Made by a program: the position numbers and the translations under genes. Of a DNA stretch of 62,349 nucleotides, positions 1-6,301 are shown piece by piece. The stretch spans positions 1 to 62,349 of the forward strand of contig NZ_JYJF01000030.1 in NCBI RefSeq assembly GCF_000955975.1, written 5' to 3'. The notes beneath the pieces were generated by a model. The model was not told the DNA's origin. It did no database searches and saw only the letters and a list, made by a program, of their open reading frames with translations. Numbering within the stretch: position 1 is the first letter of the stretch; every line of letters starts with the position of its first letter. The stretch comes from Saccharothrix sp. ST-888 (GTDB lineage: Bacteria; Actinomycetota; Actinomycetes; Streptomycetales; Streptomycetaceae).

Positions 1-560
1 TCAAGGCCAACCAGCCCGGGCTGCACCGCAGGCTCCGGTCACTGCCGTGGAAGGACGTCACCGCCCGCCGCTACGACCGCGAGACCGGCCACGGCTACAA
101 GGAGACCCGCGTGACCAGGGCCCTCACCATCACCGAACTCGCCCCGGACTTCCCCCACGCCGTCCAGGCCGTCCGCATCCCGCGCCACCGCACTGACCTC
201 AAGACCGGCGCCGTCAGCCGCCAGACCATCCACGCGATCACCGACCTGACCTCGCAACATGCCTCGCCTCAGCGGCTCGGTCAGCTCGCCAGGTTACAGT
301 GGACCATCGAGAACCGGCTCCACTTCGTCCGCGACACCACCTTCGGCGAGGACGCCTCGAAGATCCACACCGGCCACGGGCCCGACAACATGGCGACCCT
401 GCGCAACCTGGCGATCAACACGCTCCGGCAGTACGGACACCGCAACATCGCCGCCGGCCTCCGCCACGTCTCCTACGACCCCTTCAACAGGCCGCTGGAC
501 CTCCTGGGCATTGCCTGACCAGCCGGTCTACATGATCACCGGGACTTTGAAACACCCCTG
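1..560 (+). mobile_element. Right end of an ISAs1-like insertion sequence (left part outside window)
   Basis: The transposase C-terminus ends at 518. About 40 bases later lies CAGGGGTGTTTCAAAGTCCC (read on the minus strand, 541-560), which looks like a terminal inverted repeat. Immediately beyond it the sequence switches to plasmid-initiator coding homology, so the element appears to have inserted into that gene. The left end and the matching inverted repeat are outside the window, so the IS boundary at about 560 is inferred from where the homology changes. Confidence 0.6.
3..518 (+). CDS. ISAs1-family transposase, C-terminal part
   Basis: The frame is open from the left edge of the window to a stop at 518, giving 171 residues without the start. 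It contains the C-terminal DDE-transposase region of the ISAs1 type: a Tyr-Asp-Arg-Glu-Thr-Gly-His-Gly segment around residues 24-31, then the segment ending WTIENRLHFVRDTTFGED, which carries the catalytic Glu, then a GPDNMATLRNLAI helix typical of the family. The protein would catalyse cut-and-paste transposition at the IS ends. No internal stop or frameshift is visible, so the visible part could belong to an active element. It is a partial gene because the window begins inside it. Confidence 0.85.
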   Translation, partial: KANQPGLHRRLRSLPWKDVTARRYDRETGHGYKETRVTRALTITELAPDFPHAVQAVRIPRHRTDLKTGAVSRQTIHAITDLTSQHASPQRLGQLARLQWTIENRLHFVRDTTFGEDASKIHTGHGPDNMATLRNLAINTLRQYGHRNIAAGLRHVSYDPFNRPLDLLGIA

Positions 561-1125
561 GGTCGGTGATGCCGTCCGGGCCGTCAAGACGGATGACGGC
601 GTGGAAGTGGACCAGGCCGCGCTTCTGGTACTTGGCGACCTTGGCGAAGGAGACCCGCAGTACTGCGCGGGCGGCTTTCTGGGTGAGGCCGAGCCGGGCG
701 GCGATCTCACGGCGCAGGTGGATGGTGAAGCGCGCTCACAGGGCTCCGGCGTGGGGGTTGAACAGGGCTGCGCCTGTGTAGTCGTAGTCCTTGGGGTCCA
801 GCGGGGTGCCGAGCAGCGTGCCCGTGGGCTCATGGGGCTTGCCGCCGCGGCAGAGCCGGACGCCACTGCTCGTACTGGTGGGGCGGTTGTGGACTGGGCC
901 GAAGGACGGCGGGGTGAGCGTGGCGAAGATGCGGGGGTGGTTGCGGACGGTGTCCGGCACGCTCTTGCCGCCGGACAGGTCGGCGCGGATGAGCTGGTAG
1001 GTGTCGGCCGCGTAGAGACGGGAGCAGGCCGGGCAGCGCGAGGACCGGCGCGGTTTCCGCACGCCGTCAGAAGACTGCCCGTTGGCTCGTCGGTGGTGCT
1101 GTAGGAGCGCAGCACTTCACCCATG
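561..1125 (-). pseudogene. Decayed RepSA-type replication initiator (actinomycete integrative element), interrupted by the IS
   Basis: Three pieces read in order on the minus strand match pSAM2/RepSA-type initiators. The first ends in TTDEPTGSLLTACGNR (about 1044-1120). The second starts SSRCPACSRLYAADTYQLIR and contains GGKSVPDTVRNHPRIFATLT and DYDYTGAALFNPHAGAL (739-1050). The third contains TIHLRREIAARLGLTQKA and KRGLVHFHAVIRLDGPDG (about 575-735). Pieces one and two are in different frames, so there is an indel near 1040-1050. Pieces two and three share a frame but are separated by TGA at 736-738 where homologues have Trp. The 3' end stops at the IS. The initiator would have started rolling-circle-type replication of an integrative conjugative element. 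It cannot be functional now and marks an old integration. Confidence 0.8.
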
Positions 1126-1184
1126 AGCGTGTGGACGGTGGTGGCTTGGCCGAAGCTCGGGCGGGACGCGGGGCGAAGCCCGCT

Positions 1185-1206
1185 CCGCCGCCCTTTGTGG
1201 CGGCGG
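1185..1206 (-). terminator. Hairpin downstream of the PIN toxin gene
   Basis: An 8-bp perfect stem (CCGCCGCC with GGCGGCGG) and a 6-nt loop lie 14 bases past the toxin stop codon on the minus strand. There is no T-run, as is usual for high-GC actinomycete terminators. Confidence 0.5.
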
Positions 1207-1219
1207 CCGTCCGCAGCGG

Positions 1220-1600
1220 TCAGACGGTGAAGAGGCGGAGCTTGACGCCGATGGAGTCGGCGAGGTGGGTCAGGTCGTCGGGGTCGCTGGTGACCACGGC
1301 GGCCTGGTACTGAACAGCGGTGGCGACGACGATCGCGTCGACGACGTCGGAGGTGCCCGAGGCTCCGCAGGCGACGCCGGCAGCTCGGCCGGTGCGCTGG
1401 TCGTCGGGCAGGACGTCGCAGCCCTTGAGGACGCGGGAGATCTGGTGTTGCGGTCCGCCGCGCCAGGCTTGGGCGAGTACGACGACCGGTACGAGGGGAC
1501 GGATGTGCGCGGCGGTGAGCTCGTCGTGGAGGGCGAGGAAGTCCGGGTTGCGACGTTCGGCGGCCAGCAGTGCACCGGTGTCGTAGACGATCGTGCGCAC
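1220..1600 (-). CDS. PIN-domain toxin, VapC-like
   Basis: The 126-residue protein has the size and layout of a VapC toxin, a metal-dependent ribonuclease. The acidic residues of the PIN fold are Asp7 (VYDTGALLA), Asp88 (DVVDAIV) and Asp106 (TSDPDDL). The usual second-position Glu is replaced by Gln44 (VVVLAQAW), so metal binding or activity may be altered. The GTG start shares one base with the TAG stop of the upstream antitoxin (TAGTG), indicating translational coupling. The gene is expected to be silenced by the neighbouring antitoxin and its operator. It sits beside a degraded plasmid initiator and an IS, so horizontal arrival is likely. The RNA target is unknown. Confidence 0.8.
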   Translation of the reverse strand: MRTIVYDTGALLAAERRNPDFLALHDELTAAHIRPLVPVVVLAQAWRGGPQHQISRVLKGCDVLPDDQRTGRAAGVACGASGTSDVVDAIVVATAVQYQAAVVTSDPDDLTHLADSIGVKLRLFTV

Positions 1601-1887
1601 TACCCGACCGCCGGCCAGGCCGCGTCGTCCAGCAGACCGGCCTCGGTGAGGAACTGGCGGGCGCGCTGCCTGGACTCCTCGGGCAGCTTGCCGTGCTCGC
1701 TCTCGTACTCCGAGACCAGCTCACGTGCGGCGGCGCGCCCCTGGGCGTGCAGGGCCGCGATCTGAGCCTTCTCCACGGCGGCCTCCGCCAGCCAGGCGGA
1801 CACCGGCTTGCCCTCTTCGGCGGCTGCGGCCTTGATCGTCTCTTCGACCTCGGGCGGCACCGAGATCGACAGCTTTCTTGAGGTCAT
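1600..1887 (-). CDS. Antitoxin of the PIN toxin pair
   Basis: A 95-residue protein starting MTSRKLSISVPPEVEE. The N-terminal 45 residues look like a ribbon-helix-helix DNA-binding domain: a short beta strand (KLSISVP) and then two helices. The C-terminus (ESRQRARQFLTEAGLL) would wrap around the toxin. ATG at 1887 is preferred over an upstream ATG at 1905 because the family starts at this Met and the upstream ATG lies in the operator. The gene overlaps the toxin start by one base. Such antitoxins bind the toxin and repress their own promoter. The operator is visible at 1894-1926. Confidence 0.78.
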   Translation of the reverse strand: MTSRKLSISVPPEVEETIKAAAAEEGKPVSAWLAEAAVEKAQIAALHAQGRAAARELVSEYESEHGKLPEESRQRARQFLTEAGLLDDAAWPAVG

Positions 1888-1893
1888 GCATCC

Positions 1894-1926
1894 ACGGTAG
1901 CGCACGGTAGGAATGCGTTCCTACCG
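1894..1926. promoter_or_regulatory. Palindromic operator of the toxin-antitoxin pair
   Basis: A perfect inverted repeat with 9-bp arms CGGTAGGAA and TTCCTACCG separated by 4 bases lies at 1905-1926, just upstream of the antitoxin start. A further half-site ACGGTAG at 1894-1900 repeats the left arm's ACGGTAG (1904-1910) with a 10-bp period, one helical turn. This arrangement fits cooperative binding of ribbon-helix-helix antitoxin dimers. Confidence 0.7.
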
Positions 1927-2093
1927 CTTTCGCGGGGAGGCTTTCGGCGCGCATCGGTGTGGCTGATAGATCTGGACCTCTGGTGCAACGCCGACGGACT
2001 CCAACTCGAGCAGGGCTGCGGGGAAGGTCCGCCTTTACCGGCCTCATTGCCGTCCGCACCCAAGTCCCGAGCTCCAGGTCTCGAGCAGCACGG

Positions 2094-2152
2094 CTCGGCG
2101 CCCGACTGCCCACTGGGCGGTCGGGCGCCGAGGCCCCGCCGGTTTCGGCGGG
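2094..2152 (-). terminator. Tandem terminator hairpins after the lipase gene
   Basis: The strong hairpin is 2094-2132: an 18-bp stem with one G-T pair and a 3-nt loop. A second, shorter hairpin (CCCGCCG/CGGCGGG, 2135-2152) lies between it and the lipase stop codon. Both are positioned to end lipase transcription. Confidence 0.75.
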
Positions 2153-2155
2153 CCG

Positions 2156-3079
2156 TCAGCGGCCCAGGGCCGCCAGGACCGCCTTCGCCATCACGCGCTC
2201 GCCCGTCGCGTTCGGGTGGAAGGGGACGGCGGGGGAGCCGGGGAGGGCGCCCTCGATCCAGCGGTCGGACGAGCAGGCGTCGTGGCCCTTGGTGGGGGTG
2301 AGGGTGTCGACGTAGGTGGCGTCGTTGGCGGCGGCGGTGGTGGCGAGCATGGTGTTGAGCTTGCCGAGGATGCCGCGCAGGTAGGCGACGTCGCCGGTGG
2401 TGACCGGCTGGCGGCCGAGGCAGTCGCGCTCGTTGTCGGGCAGGACGGAGGGGTAACCCACCAGCAGGACCTTGGCGTTGGGCGCCTTGGCGTGGATCCG
2501 CTGGAGGGTGTCGGCGAGCTGCGGGGCGGCGGCGTCGATGCGGTCGACCAGGGTGTCCTCGCCGTACTGCCAGGACCAGCTGCCGAAGTCCCAGTGCCCG
2601 TCGGCGTAGTGGTCGTGGCACGGGGTGCCGAACGGGTTGACCACGGCGCCGGCGATGCAGGTGGCGATGATGTCGCCGATGCCGATGTCGGAGACGCCGA
2701 GGTCGTTGCCGCCGATGCCGAGGGTGACCAGGTCGGTGTCGGCGCCGACGGCGTTCAGCTGGGGGTCGTTGACCCGGATGAAGGCGTCGTACTGGGGCGA
2801 GGTCATCGCCTTGATCTTGGCGGCCGCGCAGGTCACGTCGGTGTAGCTGGTGCTGCCGAGCGCGGCGGCGACCAGGTGTCCGTAGTTGTGGTCGGAGCGC
2901 AGGCACAGCCCGGCCGACTGGCCGGGCACACCGGCGCCGGCGGCGTAGGAGTCACCGAGGGCCACGTAATTCCCGCCGGTGGACGCGTGGGCGGCCGGGG
3001 CGCCGAAGGCGGTGAGTGCGGCGGCTGCGAGGATCCCGCTGACCAGGGTGGATGTGCGCTTCAGGGCATGGCGGAGCAC
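2156..3079 (-). CDS. Secreted SGNH/GDSL hydrolase (lipase/esterase)
   Basis: 307 residues. A Sec signal peptide (residues 1-32; basic start MLRHALKR, hydrophobic core, AHA cleavage site) precedes an SGNH fold. Block I is GDSYAAG with nucleophile Ser44. Block III is GIGGND. The C-terminal HPN motif carries the catalytic His288. Several Cys pairs suggest disulfides, as in Streptomyces rimosus/coelicolor extracellular lipases, which hydrolyse acyl esters and triglycerides outside the cell. An ordered RBS (GGAGGAA) precedes the ATG. It is a single-gene unit ending in tandem hairpins and divergent from the flavoprotein gene. The substrate range cannot be read from the sequence. Confidence 0.88.
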   Translation of the reverse strand: MLRHALKRTSTLVSGILAAAALTAFGAPAAHASTGGNYVALGDSYAAGAGVPGQSAGLCLRSDHNYGHLVAAALGSTSYTDVTCAAAKIKAMTSPQYDAFIRVNDPQLNAVGADTDLVTLGIGGNDLGVSDIGIGDIIATCIAGAVVNPFGTPCHDHYADGHWDFGSWSWQYGEDTLVDRIDAAAPQLADTLQRIHAKAPNAKVLLVGYPSVLPDNERDCLGRQPVTTGDVAYLRGILGKLNTMLATTAAANDATYVDTLTPTKGHDACSSDRWIEGALPGSPAVPFHPNATGERVMAKAVLAALGR

Positions 3080-3397
3080 GGGTTCCTCCTGGGGGAGAGA
3101 AACGGGCAGGTGGGTGGGGGCGGCCGGGGTCGCGCTGTTTCCGGCTACTGCCTAGTAAGTTACTGACGCGTTAACAGGTTGTCCAGATATCCGGCCGACA
3201 ATTCCGTGGATATGTGTCAGGTATTCGATGAATTACGCTCCGATGTGGAGCGAATAGGTAATTCGGATACGCGGTGGAGCGAAAAGGCGTCGGGCACTTG
3301 TTACCGACCGGTTGACCGGTGGCGGCGCAGGGCGCAGGATCGGACCACTTCGCCCCGCCCGCCCGCTCAGCCCCGCCGACCGCCGGAGGATCGCCGC
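3080..3397. other. Divergent intergenic region between lipase and FAD dehydrogenase
   Basis: No coding sequence is supported here. It is relatively AT-rich and must contain both divergent promoters. Visible elements are a compound dyad at 3230-3264 and a direct repeat GACCGGT/GACCGGT near 3307-3320, just upstream of the flavoprotein RBS. Confidence 0.6.
3230..3264. promoter_or_regulatory. Compound inverted repeat
   Basis: Outer arms GAATTAC and GTAATTC (3230-3236, 3258-3264) enclose inner arms GCTCC and GGAGC (3237-3241, 3247-3251). This could be a regulator site or an RNA hairpin in the leader of the flavoprotein gene. No regulator gene adjoins it. Confidence 0.35.
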
Positions 3398-5053
3398 ATG
3401 GCACTGGACGCCGACGTCATCGTCATCGGAGCCGGTCTGGCCGGTCTGGTGGCCACCGCCGAACTCGCCGACGCCGGACGGAAGGTGATCCTGCTCGACC
3501 AGGAGCCGAGGGCCTCGTTCGGCGGCCAGGCGCACTGGTCGTTCGGCGGCCTCTTCCTGGTGGACTCGCCCGAGCAGCGCCGGATGCGGATCCGCGACTC
3601 GCACCAACTCGCCTGGCAGGACTGGCTCGGGACGGCCGGCTTCGACCGCACCGAGGACCACTGGCCGCGCCGCTGGGCCGAGGCGTACGTCGACTTCGCG
3701 GCGGGCGAGAAGCGCAACTGGCTTCGCGCGCAGGGGATCCGGTTCTTCCCGGTGGTCGGCTGGGCCGAGCGCGGCGGGCTGCTGGCCAGCGGTCCCGGCA
3801 ACTCGGTGCCCCGCTTCCACATCACCTGGGGCACCGGACCGGGCGTCGTGGAGCCGTTCGCCAGGCGGGTGTCGGCGGCAGCCGCCCGGAGGCTGGTGGA
3901 CCTGCGGTTCCGCCACCGGGTCACCGGTCTGTCCGCGACCGCCGGAGTGGCCGACACGGTCAGCGGCGAGGTGCTGGTGCCGAGCAACGTCGCTCGCGGC
4001 GAGGCCAGTTCACGCGAGGTGGCGGGCTCCTTCGAGCTGCGGGCGCAGGCGGTGATCGTCGCCTCGGGCGGCATCGGCGGCAACCACGATCTGGTCCGGA
4101 AGGCATGGCCCGCCCGGCTCGGTTCGCCGCCGGAGCGGATGGTCTCGGGCGTGCCCGCGCATGTGGACGGCCTGATGCTGGAGATCGCGGGCGCGGCCGG
4201 CGGCCGTCTGATCAACGGCGACCGAATGTGGCACTACACCGAGGGCATCGAGAACTGGAACCCGATCTGGCCGGGCCACGGCATCCGGATCCTGCCCGGC
4301 CCCTCCTCGCTCTGGCTGGACGCGCGCGGAAAGCGGCTGCCCGTACCGCTGTTCCCCGGTTTCGACACCCTCGGCACGCTCGAACACATCATGACGACCG
4401 GCCACGAGCACACCTGGTTCGTACTGACCCAGAAGATCATCGAGAAGGAGTTCGCCCTCTCGGGGTCCGAGCAGAACCCCGACCTGACCGGGAAGAGCGT
4501 CAGGGACGTCCTCGGCCGGGCGCGCTCGGGCGCACCGGGGCCGGTCGAGGCGTTCAAGCGGCACGGGGTGGACTTCGTGGTCGCCCGCACCCTGCCCGAA
4601 CTGGTCCGGGGGATGAACGCGAAGACGCCCCAACCGCTGATCGACGAGGCCGAGTTGCGCCGTGAGATCGAGGCGCGCGACCGCGAGATGGCCAACCCGT
4701 TCAGCAAGGACCTGCAGGTGACGGCCATCCACGGGGCCCGCCGCTACCTCGGCGACCGACTGATCCGCACCGCGACGCCGCACCGCCTGCTCGACCCGAA
4801 GGCCGGGCCGCTGATCGCCGTACGGCTCAACATCCTCACCCGCAAGTCACTCGGCGGACTGGAGACCGACCTCTGTGCCCGGGTACTGCGGGCGGACGGC
4901 AGCCCGCTGGACGGCATGTACGCGGTCGGGGAGGCGGCGGGCTTCGGCGGCGGCGGGGTGCACGGCTACCGCTCGCTGGAGGGCACGTTCCTCGGCGGCT
5001 GCCTCTTCTCGGGCCGGATCGCCGGACGGGCGGCGGCCCGCGCCACGGCCTGA
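3398..5053 (+). CDS. FAD-dependent dehydrogenase (fumarate reductase/ketosteroid dehydrogenase-like flavoprotein)
   Basis: 551 residues. The N-terminal Rossmann motif is DVIVIGAGLAGL (GxGxxG at residues 11-16), followed by an acidic end of strand 2 (LLDQEPRAS). The C-terminus carries the typical FAD-binding end of the family, GMYAVGEAAGFGGGGVHG, then a GTFLGGCLFSGRIAG helix. Such enzymes remove or add hydride at activated C-C bonds; the exact substrate is unknown, and related Streptomyces proteins are annotated only as FAD-binding dehydrogenases. The ATG at 3398 is chosen over an upstream in-frame start because it has a strong RBS (GGAGGA, 3385-3390) and begins the Rossmann fold directly. Confidence 0.85.
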   Translation: MALDADVIVIGAGLAGLVATAELADAGRKVILLDQEPRASFGGQAHWSFGGLFLVDSPEQRRMRIRDSHQLAWQDWLGTAGFDRTEDHWPRRWAEAYVDFAAGEKRNWLRAQGIRFFPVVGWAERGGLLASGPGNSVPRFHITWGTGPGVVEPFARRVSAAAARRLVDLRFRHRVTGLSATAGVADTVSGEVLVPSNVARGEASSREVAGSFELRAQAVIVASGGIGGNHDLVRKAWPARLGSPPERMVSGVPAHVDGLMLEIAGAAGGRLINGDRMWHYTEGIENWNPIWPGHGIRILPGPSSLWLDARGKRLPVPLFPGFDTLGTLEHIMTTGHEHTWFVLTQKIIEKEFALSGSEQNPDLTGKSVRDVLGRARSGAPGPVEAFKRHGVDFVVARTLPELVRGMNAKTPQPLIDEAELRREIEARDREMANPFSKDLQVTAIHGARRYLGDRLIRTATPHRLLDPKAGPLIAVRLNILTRKSLGGLETDLCARVLRADGSPLDGMYAVGEAAGFGGGGVHGYRSLEGTFLGGCLFSGRIAGRAAARATA

Positions 5054-5061
5054 GGCGAGTG

Positions 5062-5107
5062 GCTGCGCCCGCCAGGGCCCGGGATGCTGCGCCCGCCAGG
5101 GCCCGGG
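5062..5107 (+). repeat. 22-bp perfect direct repeat
   Basis: Two identical 22-bp copies (5062-5083 and 5086-5107) are separated by AT, just after the flavoprotein stop. Each copy begins GCTGCGCCCGCC and ends GGGCCCGGG. It may be a recent slip duplication in the 3' UTR. Confidence 0.85.
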
Positions 5108-5163
5108 GTACTTCGGTGTTGCCGTGCGAGGTCCGCAGGGCGGGCTTCCGCAGCGTCGCGTGA

Positions 5164-5200
5164 GGAGCGGCGCCGACCCCCGGTGGGCCGACGCCGCTCC
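5164..5200. terminator. Bidirectional hairpin between convergent genes
   Basis: Arms GGAGCGGCG (5164-5172) and CGCCGCTCC (5192-5200) form a perfect 9-bp stem, extendable inwards. It lies between the flavoprotein stop (5053) and the CBS-protein stop (5213), so it could end transcription from both sides. Confidence 0.6.
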
Positions 5201-5212
5201 CGGCCCGTCGGT

Positions 5213-5647
5213 TCAGCGCTTGGCGTAGACGCCGTCCATGAATTCGACGATCATCTGATCGGTCAGGCCCTTGCCCATCATGTGGCCCGCCGCGAGGTCG
5301 GCCTCACTGATCATGCCGACCAGCTTCTCGTTGTCGATCACCGGGATCCGGCGGATCTGGTGGTCCTTCATCTTCTTCAGCACCATCTCCATGGTGTCGT
5401 CGGCGCGGACGCAGTGCAGGTGGCCGCCCAGGTCGATGGCCTTCATCGTGGCCGGGTCCTTGCCCTTGGCAATACATTCGATGACGATGTCCCGGTCCGT
5501 GATGATGCCCTTGAGCTTCTGGTCGCTGCCACAGATCGGCAGGGCGCCCACGCCCATCTTCGCCATCATCTTGGCGGCTTCCATCAGCGTCTGCTCCTCG
5601 CTGATGCACTGGGCCTTGGCATGCATGACGTCACGTGCAGTGATCAC
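5213..5647 (-). CDS. Two-CBS-domain protein
   Basis: 144 residues forming a Bateman pair. CBS1 is at about residues 5-65 (ITARDVM to ITDRDIVIECIAKGKDP). CBS2 is at about 75-130, including QIRRIPVIDNEKLVGMIS. CBS pairs bind adenosine nucleotides such as AMP, ATP or SAM and usually act as energy or redox sensors. Stand-alone ones of this size are common in actinomycetes, often linked to stress or dormancy, and their partners are unknown. The GTG at 5647 is chosen because AGGAGG lies 8 bases upstream; an upstream in-frame start at 5734 has no RBS. No effector domain is fused. Confidence 0.87.
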   Translation of the reverse strand: MITARDVMHAKAQCISEEQTLMEAAKMMAKMGVGALPICGSDQKLKGIITDRDIVIECIAKGKDPATMKAIDLGGHLHCVRADDTMEMVLKKMKDHQIRRIPVIDNEKLVGMISEADLAAGHMMGKGLTDQMIVEFMDGVYAKR

Positions 5648-5830
5648 GGTCAAATCCTCCTGGTCGCTCCGCTCCGGCGGCAGCGCCGTTCGCAACCGCC
5701 CATGCAAAGCGGAGTGTGGCGATGTGGTCACCATAAGCAGCCACCGGGCGGGCCGCTCGGCGAGCGGTGACCCGAGGCGCGCGGAGGGGCCGGGGGTGTG
5801 GCGGGTCCGGAAGGCGGGGTGGGACGGGGC

Positions 5831-6184
5831 TCAGGCGGGTTCGTCGGTGAGGCCGAGCCGGAGGTGGTCCACGTGGTAGACCGCCTGGTCTAGGAGTTCC
5901 GCCACGTGGTGGTCGTGCAGCGAGTACACCACCGAGCGTCCGCGCCGCTCGCCGACGACCAGGCCGAGGTTGCGCAGCAGCCTCAACTGGTGGGAGCAGG
6001 CGGACTGTTCCATGCCGACCGCCTCGGCAAGCTCGGTCGCCGGCCGGGGGCCCTCGCGCAGCTGAGCGAGTATCAACAGCCGGGACGGAGTGGCCAGGGC
6101 CTGGAGCGTGTTGGCGACCTTGGATGCGTTCGAGGCGTCCAGACGCATGCGCGGTACGGCGTTCGCGGCGGCTCCATGTCCCAT
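5831..6184 (-). CDS. nmtR: ArsR/SmtB-family Ni(II)/Co(II)-responsive repressor, NmtR-like
   Basis: 117 residues with a winged helix (residues about 25-90; recognition helix MEQSACSHQLRLLRNLGLV). Every metal ligand reported for Mycobacterium tuberculosis NmtR is present at the same number: Gly2-His3 at the MGHG N-terminus, Asp91, His93, His104 and His107. The overall match to NmtR is close (TLQALATPSRL, LRNLGLVVGE). NmtR represses a P1B-type efflux ATPase and releases DNA on binding Ni or Co. Here the gene is divergent from exactly such an ATPase, with an imperfect dyad between them. The C-terminal extra histidines of the mycobacterial protein are missing. Confidence 0.88.
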   Translation of the reverse strand: MGHGAAANAVPRMRLDASNASKVANTLQALATPSRLLILAQLREGPRPATELAEAVGMEQSACSHQLRLLRNLGLVVGERRGRSVVYSLHDHHVAELLDQAVYHVDHLRLGLTDEPA

Positions 6185-6225
6185 GGCTGCATCCTACGGG
6201 GGCGGTGCGGGCCGCCCTGACCGAT

Positions 6226-6253
6226 GAATGAATGAAAACCTGTTCATGTATTC
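6226..6253. promoter_or_regulatory. Probable NmtR-like operator between divergent metal genes
   Basis: Inner arms ATGAA (6232-6236) and TTCAT (6243-6247) are spaced by 6 bases; outer arms GAAT (6226-6229) and ATTC (6250-6253) surround them. ATGAA is also repeated directly at 6224 and 6228. The AT-rich dyad lies in the 117-bp divergent region and overlaps the expected promoters. This is the usual site type and place for ArsR-family repression. Confidence 0.6.
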
Positions 6254-6301
6254 CTGTATCGTGGACGGCTGACCGCTCCGCCGTGCCCAGAGGACTCCGT
6301 C

